Assembly: GCF_958298935.1 (NCBI RefSeq)
Contig: NC_084943.1
Location: 10,778,001-10,842,000, forward strand
From: Phragmites australis
Taxonomy: Eukaryota > Streptophyta > Magnoliopsida > Poales > Poaceae
DNA length: 64,000 nucleotides
Reading direction: 5' to 3'
The position numbers and the translations under genes were made by a program. This document shows, piece by piece, positions 31,792 through 43,732 of this stretch; position 1 is the stretch's first letter, and each line of letters starts with the position of its first letter. Below the pieces are notes generated by a model. It did not search any database and was not told where the DNA came from. It was given only the letters and a program-made list of their open reading frames with translations.

Positions 31792-33140
31792 TCATTGTCC
31801 AGGGTCAAGCATTTGTCTTGTCCCTCCTTGATCTTGTCACGGATCTTCTCCATGCCTTTGTCTGTCTTATGAGCTTCCTTCATTTCATCCAGGAGGGTTG
31901 ATTTGATCTCCAAACTTGCAAGAAATCCTTCTGGACCCATCTCAAGCCTAAGCCTTCTAAAATCCTCACGAAGTGTGGCATTTCCAGGTGAAATCATAAG
32001 GCAATTGCACTGAGCCTTACGGCTCAAGGCATCTACAACAATATTTGCCTTTCTTGGGTGGTAGTGAACTTCTAGCGCATAATCCTTGATTAGCTTGAGC
32101 CATCTTCTTTGCCTCATGTTCAGATCATCCTAAGTGAAAATGTATTTGAGACTCTTGTGATTAGTATAAATACGGCAATGATTTCCCAGCAGATAATGTC
32201 GCCAAATCTTCAAGGCGTGTACAACTACTGCAAGCTGTAAATCATGAGTTAGATTTTCTTTGTGACGTTTCAATTGGTGTGAGGCATAAGCAACCACATG
32301 TCCTTCTTACATGCGAACACAACTGAGTCCAAAGCGAGAGGCATCACAATAGACATCGAAACTCTTGTGAACATCGGGTTGTGCTAGAACTGGCACCATG
32401 GTGAGACGAGACTTCAAAGTCTGGAAAATTGCTTCACACTCCTCGGACCATTCGAAGTTGACATTCTTCTTCAATAATTCGGTAATGGGCTTGGTGATCT
32501 TGGAGAAGTTCTCGATGAATAGGTGGTAATAACTCGCAAGTCCGAGAAAACTTCAGATGTCGGAAACACTTCTAGGCTGCACCCAATTGAGCACATCCTA
32601 CACTATGCTCGGGTCAACTACAATTCCATTCTCTGATAAGACATGACCTAGAAAGGCGACCTCTTTGAGCCAAAACTCACACTTGCTGAACTTAGTGTAG
32701 AGTTGTTGGTCTTGAATGCGGCCAAGAACAACTCGGATGTGCTCATAATGTTCTTCTTTGGTCTTGGAGTAGATGATGATACCACAATGAACTTTTTGAG
32801 TTCCTCCATGAATACCATGTTCATCAGATACATAAAGAATGATGATGCAGTTGTTAGGCTGAAATACATGATGGTAAACTCATAAAGCCCGTAACGGGTG
32901 GAGAATGTCGTCTTTGGAATATCCTCCAGTTGGATCTTTATCTGGTGATAGCCTAACCTCAAGTCAATCTTAGAGAAAACCTGGGCACCGGTGAATTGAT
33001 CAAACAAAATATAAATCCGAGGGAGTAGATACTTATTCTTTATCGTGACAGCATTGAGCAAATGATAATCAACACACATCCGTAGGGTACCATCCTTCTT
33101 CTTCATAAAGAGTGCTGGGCATCCTCAAGGTGAGGAGCTC
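31792..33140 (-). pseudogene. Ty3 reverse transcriptase-RNase H (catalytic aspartates lost)
   Basis: RT motifs: [60 protein letters not shown] and [12 protein letters not shown]. The expected F-I-D-D-I-L-V-Y-S box (about 32765-32795) instead reads as G-I-I-I-Y-S-K in one frame and V-V-S-S-S-T in the other, so a small deletion has removed the two aspartates. RNase H fragments lie at 32640-32130 in mixed frames, ending with RRWLKLIKDYALEVHYHPRK and ANIVVDALSRKAQC (32117-31770), the typical RNase H end of Ty3 elements. Confidence 0.85.
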
Positions 33141-33175
33141 GGATGAATGAAGCTCTTCGAGAGAAACTCCTAAAT

Positions 33176-33804
33176 CTACTTCTGCAATTTTGCCAACTCA
33201 TTTGGAAGCATTCGATATGACCTCTTTGAGATTGGAGCTGTGCCAGGCAATAGCTCAATAGAGAACTCCACTTCTCGGTCAAGCGGTATTCCCGACAACT
33301 CGTCTGGGAAGACGTTAGGGAACTTGCACATGATGGGAATATTTAGGAGGTCCGTAGCAGCGACAACCTTTAGGGCATATAAGTGGGAACCACCCACTCC
33401 AAGATGGAGGAAAATCTGGACACCGCTCGAAATTTTGAGAGAAACAATTCTCCTTGCAGAATCGATACGAGCACCATATTGGGTCAACTAATTCATTCCT
33501 AGGATGACGTCGACCCCTCTAATATCAAGAAAGATCAAATTCAACAAGAACAAGACTCCTTCAATGACAACCTTAACCTTAGGAACAACTCGGTTGGCCC
33601 TTAACTTAGAACCGGGTGATCAATGTGATAAGCAGGAGTTAGAGTCTCGGTGACCATATTGTGACTTAAGACATAACTCTCCTTGACAAATAAATGAGAT
33701 GCACCATAATTAAAAAGAATAACTATGGGGTTAGAATTCACGAATAGCGTACCAACGAGCATGCTACCACCCTCTCGAGCTTCCTCGGCGGTGACATGGT
33801 TCAC
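33176..33804 (-). pseudogene. Ty3 aspartic protease and linker to RT (active site changed)
   Basis: The active-site segment reads VILFNYGASHLFVKESYV, where the family has D-S-G-A-S-H. Asp is replaced by Asn and Ser by Tyr, so the protease is dead. The linker has VEFSIELLPGTAPISKRSYR and MLPNELAKLQK (33270-33176), the usual approach to the RT domain. Confidence 0.82.
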
Positions 33805-33822
33805 TCGGTCACGCTTAGGAAC

Positions 33823-34805
33823 TTACGTAGCCTTTGAGACTTGATGAGAGGATTGCGCAGGTAGTGGTGTCCTTGGAGCAGTCATTGCGGCTCCGGGCTT
33901 CGGGAAGGGGCATTCTCGTGCGAAATGCCCGACACGTCCACAATTATAGCAAGGGTCGTCGAGGCCACCTGTCACGCTTCCTTGTGATCGTGCGGGTTGT
34001 GGAGGTTGTCCTTGCGATGAAGAGAAAGATGGACATTGCACCACCCACATTGATTGTGGAGCAAATGACATCGCCACGTGAGATGGAGGAGGTTGGCTCC
34101 CTATACGTGGACGTTGAGAACTCCTGGCCACGGAAGGTGATGGAATCCTCTTGCGCTTCTTCTCCTCCTGGTGATTCTGCATCTTGAACTCAACCATGAG
34201 GGAGGTGAGCACCAACTTGTTGAAGTCGGCGAACTCGTCCGCTGACAACTGATCTTCCATCTTGGTGGAGATTCCATTCACAAACCGATATTGCTCCTTC
34301 TCGTTGGTGTTGACCTCATCCGACGCATACTGTGCAAGGTGGTTTAACACCTATACGTACTCCATTAGCCCCTTGGGAATGTGAAAGTCACAGAAGGCTT
34401 GGCGGAATTCCATCCAAGTGACATAGTGATTGGTGACATGCATGGCCAAGTAGTTGGGCCACCATGCACCGGCCACGCCTTGGAGTTGATGGGTGGCGAA
34501 GAGGGCCTTCTCGTGGTCCTCGCATCGAATGAGAGCGAGCTTTTGCTCAATGGTGGGAAGCCAATAATCTGCATTGAGCGGGTCCTCAGCACACGTGAAC
34601 ATGAGCGTTTGAGTCAGAGGAAAATTAGCAAAATCATCTCGGCGCCCGGCCCCATCTCCTTCATGAGGGGTTGTGTTGGGCACGAGGGCCTCGAGGAGAG
34701 CCGTCTGCACTTGATGGTTTTGCTCAATCTATAGGAGCACATCTTCCATACTCGGCGGTGGAGGCGGCACAAGGTTATTTTCATTAGACCATTCATGAAG
34801 ATCAC
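33823..34805 (-). pseudogene. Ty3 gag with CCHC zinc knuckle
   Basis: Two joined blocks (34710-34351 and 34350-33823) carry CAEDPLNADYWLPTIEQKLA, RCEDHEKALFATHQLQGVAG, AWWPNYLAMHVTNHYVTWME and FRQAFCDFHIPKGLMEYV, then LSADEFADFNKLVLTSLMVE, a typical retrotrans_gag domain. A stop at 34351 (after MEYV) separates the blocks. The knuckle CYNCGRVGHFAREC is intact near the C-terminus (33930). Gag would form the particle and bind RNA. Confidence 0.87.
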
Positions 34806-34829
34806 TACCGCGAGTCCTCATCCTATGGC

Positions 34830-35569
34830 GACAATAAGATGAAAGAAAGGTAAAGGTCAAATTCTGACATAGGTGAAAGATCAAACTCCAACTAATGCTA
34901 CTTTGCTATGTCAGACATCGCTTGCTTGAATCCATATACTATATATTGATGAAAATGCATGTTCAAAGGCATGGTGCAGAAAGAGCAATGGAAAATGAAA
35001 GTATATTCGATCCTCATCTACTCGTTTCTTTCTCAAGTGCATCTCTTACCAACAAGCATCACAATCACATTCATCACCCTTCGCACGAAAAGAAAAGGTA
35101 TTCGCGTGAACGGTGTGAGTTGCACAAGCACCGTTTCATACGTTGTTGCTAACGTATTCACTTCAAATACCATCGCCTTACGGGACACCCCATGTAATCG
35201 CCATATGGGTAGATGACCATAACTACCATCATATGGTGGATTTTCTTTATTTCTAACATATTCATTTTCCGTACCGTAGCCGTACGGAACATACAAGGCC
35301 CCTACCTCACACTGGTTGAGCCCCCGATATTTGCTGCTATCGGGATGCACTGATGCAACATGATTAACAAATGCATCAGGATGTGAAATAACCCAATGAG
35401 AAATAAATAGCTTAAACACAACAACCAAGCACACATTATGCTTAGAGGCATAATATAGCAAGTTCATACATATTAGCAAGATGAGGTACTTTCGTGAGTT
35501 TCTTTAGTGAGTTTGACACACTTTGCTAACCAACATCATAATCATTTTTAGGCTATTTCATTAAACCAA
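34830..35569 (-). other. Leader region between Ty3 primer-binding site and gag
   Basis: No gene is recognised. The position between the primer-binding site and the gag start makes this untranslated leader. An open frame at 35479-35033 has no known motif. Confidence 0.55.
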
Positions 35570-35581
35570 GCTCTGATTCCA
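35570..35581 (-). other. Primer-binding site of Ty3 element
   Basis: The minus strand reads TGGAATCAGAGC right after the LTR end CCTCACAGCA. It is one base off the common tRNA-iMet complement TGGTATCAGAGC. Confidence 0.75.
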
Positions 35582-38500
35582 TGCTGTGAGGAACCATCCA
35601 AACAGTATTCCAATTAATCATTAGGACGATATTTAGTTAGTCACATCCACAATGATTATTTGGAATACCATTCTGGTAGTCCCGGTATGTATTTTGTGCC
35701 CAAGATTGGAACACATGCCTTTTCAATATTTAACACCACAATATAGCTTAATAAAGAGCGAGTAATTAAACTTATATTACAAGTTCTTAAGCATCCATAA
35801 TTTCTTATAATTTATAGCAAAAGAGAGCTATGAGGAGACAAAAACCAACTCAACTCCTAACCAATAAAAGAAAACTACGCAGCGGAAGACTAAAGACTAT
35901 ACAACAAAAGAATGATAGAGCCATATGCCCTTAGACTCCATCACAAAAGCATGATCTCTGAGTAGTTGCCTACACATGCTTACCACCACCCTCGGCGGGT
36001 GTGAAGTAGACAAAAACCAACCCCTCCCCACCGGTAGCATCTGAAAGAGCAGCGTGAGTACGAAGGTACTCGCAAGACTTAATCTATAATTGGTACTTAT
36101 AGATAACTCGACTCCAAAGATTATGCATTTGGATATTAGTAAGAATATGGCCACATGGTTAAAAAAATTCATATGTGAAAGAAAATTTGACGTGAACATG
36201 TGTGAACATCTATGCTAGACCAAAGTAATATTCTAGTCCATAAACCTCAATTGAACATATATGTAAAAGGGACTATAGTAATAATATCTATAAAGAACCA
36301 TCTCAACCCATCAACCACCTCAATCCATATTCGTAACTCTACGACTACTGCAAATGGATAAAAGCATGCTCATGACCGAGAGCGTGATATTTCAAAATGT
36401 TTTTACACCTTGCAGGAAGACAACTTTACCCACACAGCTTGATGACCATAAGGCTCATGCGACCACGCAGGTCCACACAAGGGGGCACTCATGTCAACTT
36501 TTCTCATACTCGGAACCACCCACCTGCACATGCCCCTATGGCACTAGGGTTATCGCGAGCGTGTCCCAGACACCTTCGGTTCCCCGTCACCTTGCTCCTC
36601 CTATTCTTTTTTCTTACACGTCATAAGGCCGCAAGGCAAGCGTCAATATGGCATAAGAAAATCAGTTTGTCTTACCATTAGATCGACATGTGGTTAGTAC
36701 AGAAAGTGCTAGAGACAACTGTAACAACGATCGGTGCTTAAACGATGCAAGCGGTCTATGGTGTCCGGGCTCCTCTCTCAACCTACCTTGGGGACCTCCA
36801 CATCGGGGCAGGAGAAAGCAGCCCTAACACCGCCCACATCTCGGCTTATACTCAATACTCATCTAACCCACACCATAAACCCAACATTGTTATTATAGGA
36901 AAAGCAGTTAAGCCTATAGCTTGCAAACGGAGGTTGAACCACCACTCGACTTGTACCGAAGAACCTATGCATGTTTAAGAATTTTTGATTGCCTTCAATT
37001 TAGACAACAACAAGTTAAACCCCGGTTACAAGGATATAGATCATCAATAACTCAAGATGGGGGTGTAATGCATCAATATAGGTTCTACCAATATAAGACC
37101 CAACATCGACTCAATAGCATGCATAACATACATAAAGCATATTTTATCGCATTAGACACATATGATCTAAATTAATGAGAGAAACATGCTTAGATGCTTG
37201 TCTTGCTATTCAGGCGGCTGTATGATGCTACCCACATAGAATTCATAGAACCCGTGTGACTCGGTGTCATCTTTAACCACACTTGCGTGACGCTCCGGAT
37301 TCTCGTTCACTAAAGAAGAACACATGCAATGATGAGTATGAATAGAGTGCAACAATATATGCTACAATATGCATAACAACAAGCTAAAAGTGCAAGACAT
37401 GTGAAATAATAGTAAACTTTGCGATCTAAACGACTTCAAAAGGCTAACAGGAGGCTGGAGACTGCAGCTTGAACTCGGAACATTTGGGTTCCGGAACTTT
37501 TGGGTTGTAATCTGGACGGGGGTTCTCGGTTAGCCATTTTTGAATTAACTCGGAAGGTTCAGGCTGAGTCCGAATATTCCGGGTTAGGCTGGAATGTCTG
37601 GGTGAGGCTCCTAGCGGGGGTGCTCGGTTAAAAGCATCACGAATTACCCGGAACATATGGGTGGTACCTGGAACCTCCGGGTTAGGCAGACTTGAGCCTC
37701 TTGATGATTTTCCTCGGCCGATTCGAGTCGCATGTTAAATCTATCCTACATAGACATACATGTACACTATACAAAGGGTTCTAGACTTAACTTGCACCCT
37801 AAAGCCCAATGATTTTTTAGCACAAATCATCGGGGTTTTCAATGGGCTACCCAGACTATTCGGGTTGGGATAGAGATCAATTTCTACGGGAGAACTTGAC
37901 CGAATTGCTTTGCAAGCCTCACCAAACAAAAGGGAAACATGTTTGAGATAGTTCATAGAGTCTACAACTCACTCACCACCCTAGCAACATGATTCTTGAA
38001 TCAAATCTCACCCAAATCCCTCTAAATCGTTCCAAAGCTCAAGAACTCGAGACATTTTCAATCGTAGCTCCAAATCTGAAATCGACTATCCAATTCACGC
38101 ATTCTTGCCGAGGGAAGCCTAAGGGACTTACTTACGGTGCTTGTGGAGGTTGGTGACTGTTGGATGACGAAGGAAATGGAGGAATCACTCGGGAAGAGGA
38201 AGAAATACGTGGGTTCTCGTGCTTCAACTAAGAACACCAAGAAACGTCAAGAATGGCTCGAATATTCTGGGAAAACACAAATGAATTGGATGGATGGGAA
38301 GCTTAAGAGCTTGTGATCATGTGGATACCACATGCGTACCTCGACTTTGCCTCTATAGAGTGGAATTCGAGTAGGGAGTGAGAGAGCTCAGGAGGGAGTG
38401 AGAGGAGGGGGAGCTCCCTACTGCCTTGGCCGGTTGGGAGGGAGTGGGCGCACGGAGAGGGAGAGAGAGTGAGGGGAGTGGGTGAGGGAGTGGTTGGCCG

Positions 38501-38701
38501 ACACAAGTGGGCCCTATTTGCTATAGAGATAGACATTTCTAAAGCAAATTTGATTCTTTTCTCTCCCAAAATTCTTTCTCTCGACCGGTTGACTTTGAAC
38601 GAAGTGTTCTAGTTATTTTTACCAAAATAATTTGCTCAAATTTAGGCGCGATGCTAATGATGCATGATTAGGCTTAATCACATGATTATAGATTTGGGAC
38701 A
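35582..38701 (-). repeat. 5' LTR of truncated Ty3 element (outer boundary approximate)
   Basis: The inner end is fixed by the primer-binding site at 35570-35581. Shared landmarks with the LTR at 56652-59636 occur in the same order: CGCAGCGGAAGAC (35878), GTGAGTACGAAGGTACTCGC (36054), then TTTTTACACCTTGCAGG with ACTTTACCCAC (36399-36433). A putative promoter region is near 38345-38360. The outer edge is placed near 38701 only because the same ACTTTACCCAC landmark recurs at 38757, which must belong to a second LTR. There is no coding. Confidence 0.6.
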
Positions 38702-41037
38702 TGATACACGTGCATGACTGTTATAATAGTTTTTACACTCTGCATAGGTTGTCTAACTTTACCCACGAGTCATGATCAGCTCTTTTGCTAGTACCTTTCT
38801 GTACCTTGCATACTTTTGAGGTGTGCGTCGAGAGATCACTACAAATCATGTTCCATAAATTAGACCCTGGGACTCCAACAAATGCTAGCCAGAAACCTTA
38901 ATTAATATGCTAAGTCTTACCTATATCAGCCTCATGGTTGGTACGGTAGTTCTTGGATTGTCGCTCCATGAACCGATCCTTTATTCAGGTTCCACTTGTT
39001 TCACTTGGACAAAGACTATCCAACCGGGTAATAACCAACGAGAGACTTGATAAATGTTAAAGGACATCTAGAACCTAGGTAAATGTTAATAGACATCCAG
39101 AACTGTGGCAAATGTTAAAGGACATTCAAAACCTATAATTGCTTGGAACATATCCACAATCCCACCACATGAATCAACATTATCAAGACCATCTCTTTGC
39201 CCAAGTCCTAAAGTTACATATTGCCATACCAAGTTTCTCATCATAGATGCATATGTCCAATAATCATATATGTATGATACTTCTCAACATTCCTGACAAC
39301 ATGGCTAAGCAATTTTATTCTAAAAGACTCACATCAACTACCACTTAGGCTTCAAGGAATGTAAACGAAGAACTAGGTAAACCATGACATAGATAACTAC
39401 CCATCAGATTAATAGACACTTCATGCAATCTTGTAAAATAAATATTTAAACATAGGAACAATATGGTCAAGGACACGTGCCTTCTCCTTGTTGCTACTCA
39501 GTGTACTCTACTCCTAGTCTTGACGTTCCTTGAACTGATCCGGGGCGTTATTGTCTAATCGTGTAATTACCAGCAACGCCGGCAAACAAGAACACTAAGA
39601 ACAATACACAAAACAGGGTCAAAATAAGATAAAACCTATCTAGAAAGATAGAGCTCTGAAAATGAACCCAACAACACAAGGTTTGTCGAAAGAGGAGTTA
39701 AAACAAAAAAGTTATAAGAATTTTATAAACAGGTTTTTTTTGAAAAGTTACATGAATGATTGGAATTATTAGATTTATTTTCATACTGAAAAATGATTTT
39801 TATTGCGCAATGCTGATGTCATGCTGATGCAATAAACCGAAAAGAATTAAATAAAAACAGCTTGACTGTGTATTTCTGACTGGCTTGGTGGATGACGTGG
39901 AAGTTGACCTGGTTGACATGTGGTAGCTAATCAGCTAACTAGCTGACTGGGATTACACATTTCACATGGCAGCACGTGATTGGATGACAAAGGGGTATCT
40001 TTAGATCTAATCTCAGCCGTGGGTTTTTGATCTAATGGCCAGAAGAGATAGCGGCCGGAGGGGAGGTGACCGACAACGGAGGGAGCTCGAGCATGGCGGC
40101 AGTGACGCCGGAGTTGGGCGGAGACCCTATCGTCGACCTCGAAATTTGACAGCAAGTGGTAGAGAGCCATCAGGGCTAGATGAGGATCTCACCTCGAGAA
40201 ACAGTGAGGTCGGAGAGGCGGCAAGATGGCATATCGACGAGTGAGGGCGGCGGCGACCTCGAGACTTTGTCGACGACGGGGCTCTGGTGGTCGGAGAGCA
40301 AGGACGAGGCCTCGGGAGTGTTCAACAGATGTCAGCGAAGCTTTGGGGTGACTTGATGACGGCAATGCGGTGTAGAATCGATGTGGTATCGAGCTTGGTC
40401 GAGGAGTGGAGATGGTAGTGACAGTTAGGGTTTTAGGTTGGGGTGCGGGAAATAGGGCGTGTCAATCTCTATTTATAAGGGCGGCTTGGCTTAGGGATCA
40501 AGCTAGGGCAATGACAACTCAGGCTCAGCTTGGATTCGATTGGTGGCGCATCGAGGTCGACTCGGTCACAGCTGTGGTAAACCGACCCCGAGTCAAAGAT
40601 GAACCAGATAGGCTGGGCCCTCATGTTAGCGGCGTGGAGAGAGATAGGAGGCGGCACGGGCACTGGAGCGGGCTTGCTGGCGCGGACCAGGCGGGAAGCA
40701 AAGGAGAGAGAAGATGGGTTAGGCTAAAAGCCAGCTGGTCTTTAGAAATAGGGTAGATTTTCCTTTTATCTTTTATTCTTTTCTGGATTTCCAAATCAAA
40801 ACAAAATAAAAAGGATATTAGTCCAAATAAATTCCAAATAAATTCAATTAAAAACCAACAAAGATCCAACTAAGCCTATATGCCAAAACCAGCATGAATG
40901 CAATTCAAGAAAAATATATCCTATGCCAGTATTGAAGTTATTTCAGAAAATAGATTTTAACCTATTCTATTTATTTAAACCTCAATTAAATTCTAGATAA
41001 TTTTAAAAAATTAAGAAATAAAAAACCTGGTGTTACA
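38702..41037 (-). repeat. Second, partial Tekay-like LTR ending beside a host gene
   Basis: The outer end is clear: the minus strand starts TGTAACACCAGGTTTTTTA at 41037, the TGTAACACC start typical of these LTRs. Landmarks parallel those of 56652-59636: TTTTTACACTCTGCATAGG with ACTTTACCCACGAGTCATGA (38732-38776), GGTCAAGGACACGTGCCTTC (39465), AAAAAAGTTATAAG (39706) and the TATA-like GCCCTTATAAATAGAGA on the minus strand (about 40470). About 600 bp expected at the other end is missing, so it is truncated by, or host to, the neighbouring Ty3 element. Confidence 0.62.
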
Positions 41038-41414
41038 CTCCATCTGCTACTTCCCTCTTCCTCTTCTCCTTATGCTTTGCTTCAAATCAAATCTTGTACA
41101 GCTTGATATATTTTCTTTTGCTATGGAGAATACCAAGGTGAAGAAAAGTGAAACCCTAGCTACCGCTGATACGGTCAACGGTGTCAATTATTTGAAAACC
41201 GGCATTCCAGTTCAAAGCGGAATTAGCATTTCAGTCAACACTGCATTTGCGTTTTCTCTGGAAGGATCCCGGGCCCACCAACTTAGCGTGTGGTGTGGCC
41301 CTTTCGGCCTCTTAAGTCCAATTCTCTACGCTACGCTCGAATCGAAACCTCCACAAACCCTAGCTCAAGCTTCCATCGGCGGCGGCGGCTAGAGGAAAGA
41401 AGGAAGATTCGAGG
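41038..41414 (+). promoter_or_regulatory. Short promoter/5' leader of the micro-protein gene, bounded by an LTR
   Basis: Only 377 bp separate the LTR end (41037) from the start codon. The stretch includes GGGCCCACCAACTTAGCG and TGTGGTGTGGCCCTTTCG. GGCCCA-type elements are common in promoters of plant housekeeping genes. No TATA box is certain. An open frame at 41030-41392 has no domain and is not called. Confidence 0.4.
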
Positions 41415-43130
41415 ATGATCTACGACGTGAACTCCCCGCTCTTCCGCTCCTTCCTCAGCCAGAAGGGCGGCGCCTCCGACAAGAGGTACCCATCCGCCCG
41501 TCTTCACGGATCGCTTTTGTTCCGTTTTCCTTTTGGTGTGCTTGATTCGATCTCACGGGAACTGCTTGTTATCATTCATCGATGCTTTGTAAGCGCAAGG
41601 ATGTATTTCCTCCTTATTTTTGGTGGTGCTTTGGTCGAGAGATTTGCTATAGTGTTGGATTCATGGAGATGTCCTTGTTCTTGCCATCAAGAATGGTGGG
41701 GCGGCTGTGTGCCTCGGGTCTGGAAGTCAGGAAGTATCTTCCTCTGATGCTTTTCCCGAGCAGAGGATTTATGGCGTTATAAGACTAGATTGAATTGGTT
41801 ACCAGTAGAGACGTGAAAGGGCGCGTAGGTGATTGCTTCGTTGCAAACTTGCAGTTGTGCGAGGAGATGAGTGGTGCTGTCTTGGTATCGAAATCGTCAT
41901 AGGAATGATTCAGAGGCCTAGTGATGGACGGCGGGCTAGGTATGTTAAAGTCGGGTTCTCATCCTTCGTGAATGTATTGATGCAGAGTGCCAGGAATTGC
42001 CTAACTTGACGAGAGATTATTTTACTTTAGGAAAATTGACAGATCTGAAGAGTAGGACATATTGTGGACGTATATTTATCTTCGTTCTTGTATCACCTGA
42101 CAACCCTTGTGATTAGGTCTACTGAACAAGTCAACTTTTGCAAACAATTTTGTTGTTGTGGGGATAATAGTTTGATGTTTGATTGAGTATTAGGTCCACT
42201 GGAACACACTTGTGGTTTTGCAATTGCATCACTTATCCTTTTAGTCCTAATTAAGATTTGATCTTTATGACATAGGATTGGCTAGATAGTGAATCAAGTT
42301 GAAATGTACGGTGGCTAACGATGGTGTGACACATGACCTATTGCTAGTAGGGATCTAGTCAGATAGTTTGCGCAACAATAGTCACCAAATATAATCGAAG
42401 CAAGGGTGTTCTATGTTACTGTAACTTAATATTCAGCCATTCTTGAAATGCTAATATTTTAGAGACTGACCGTCGACAAGTGACCTCTACTTTTTGTGTA
42501 GGAAATGTAGAATGAAATGTCTAGAATGATTTGGTTACGAGTGGAACAAGAAACAATACTTGAAAACATTATCACATGACTACCTATAAATATGGATTTA
42601 CAACACAGTATTGTGCTAAGTAAGTTGAGTTTATTCTTGATGCTTTTTCAGTCCCAAGAAACTGTTTCCTGAAATCTGTAAGCAACTCAAGTTTTATATT
42701 GACTCGCTACTTTGTGATATTATCTATTTTCCAAATGCAATTGCTGATTATTTCTTTTGTAGTAATAGTCCACAAGCTTTGAACATTTGAAAGCCAAACT
42801 TTATGTGGTTTTGGTTGTGGTGACATTAGTTCATTGTTGTCGTGGATGATCCAAGGCGAAAAATAAAGTGGTTATCTGTCATGTGAATTCAAGACTTTTT
42901 ATTCAGAACTCTCTACTTTTTGTATGTGTGTGCAATTAAGGCCTATCATTATTTTGTTTGCACTCCCAGTTTTCAAATAATGGGTCAATTTTCATTTCAT
43001 TGTGTGGATGTATTTTAGCTTTAACCTTGCCTAATTTTGTTGCTCTTTTGCTAGCAGGAAAATTGAAGAGCAAAAGCCGAAGGAGCAGAGGCCCAAGGCC
43101 AGCGAGAACAAGCCTGTGATGAATGAATAA
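41415..43130 (+). CDS. Conserved-looking 47-residue plant protein of unknown function, two exons
   Basis: Exon 1 is 41415-41485 and exon 2 is 43058-43130 (stop TAA). The 1572-bp intron has a GTACCC donor and a TTTTGCTAGCAG acceptor. The product begins MIYDVNSPLFRSFLSQKGG, continues A-S-D-K-R, and ends with a Lys/Glu/Pro/Asn-rich tail (KIEEQKPKEQRPKASENKP, then V-M-N-E). No signal peptide or membrane segment is seen; the tail looks disordered. I believe very similar micro-proteins exist across flowering plants, but I cannot name a function. Support for a real gene: GC-rich exon 1 in good context, clean splice sites, precise frame across the intron, and a CCCTAG-containing 5' leader (41360-41370). 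The acceptor is a NAGNAG tandem (TAG CAG), so an isoform with one extra Ser is possible. Start and stop are unambiguous. Confidence 0.8.
41486..43057 (+). other. Intron of the micro-protein gene
   Basis: AT-rich, no recognised element or coding; donor GTACCC, tandem acceptor TAGCAG. Confidence 0.75.
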
Positions 43131-43732
43131 ACAGTCTTCTGAAGCATCCGTTGTAGCTTGCAAAGAGCAGTTTTTAATCATGTAATCCCAGTTGTCTGCG
43201 TACTGTTAGCTTAAAATGGTCATTTTCACGGTATTTGAGAACTTATTCCCTGCTACTAAGTGCCTTTGTTGGAAGCTCATTGATGCATCAAATGGTTTAA
43301 ATGTATGGTTGTAGTCAAGTTATACAAGTGGTTGTATGTGAAGCATTTCTTTTGAATCTGGCAATGTGTTCTGATCTGGCAATGTTGGTGTTGTAGTTAC
43401 CCCTGTTACTGGCGTACCATTTTCCTCCTGGATTACCTTGCGTGGCTGTAGGCATTATGGAGAGTACCGCTCAGAAATATGAAACCTTTTTTGTAACTGG
43501 CAATATGAAATCTAGGTGAAATGCCACAAGAGACACCGTTTCTTTTGAACCTAACGGGGCAAGGAAAGAGCCAATTTGATAAAAAGTTGGGAGATCAAAT
43601 TACTAAGGAAGAGCGTTATTTGTGCTGATAACTTATTTGTAGTTCTCTGCGTAATACATAAAATTTATGCCGATAACTTGCTCAAATTCACTGTGTAAGA
43701 CCAAAAAAAACCTTGTTGAAGAGTCATCGTTG
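43131..43732 (+). other. 3' UTR and downstream region of the micro-protein gene
   Basis: AT-rich, no open frame of note. The first 200-300 bp are probably 3' UTR. The region ends at a T-tract (43733-43742) that marks a probable retroposon end. Confidence 0.45.

Larger units (their letters stand above)
30790..35581 (-). mobile_element. Ty3 (Tekay/Del-like) retrotransposon, internal region, 3' end truncated
   Basis: Minus-strand order: primer-binding site (35570-35581), leader (35569-34830), gag (34805-33823), protease, RT-RNase H, integrase. The integrase breaks off near 30790, before any chromodomain, purine tract or 3' LTR. The RT-RNaseH-INT order identifies Ty3. The flanking LTR lies at 35582 to about 38700. 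Stops and lost catalytic residues make it inactive. Confidence 0.88.

Noticed and set aside
41030..41392. 120-codon frame just upstream of the micro-protein gene
   Set aside because: Starts at the LTR edge, no known domain, overlaps the probable promoter and leader.
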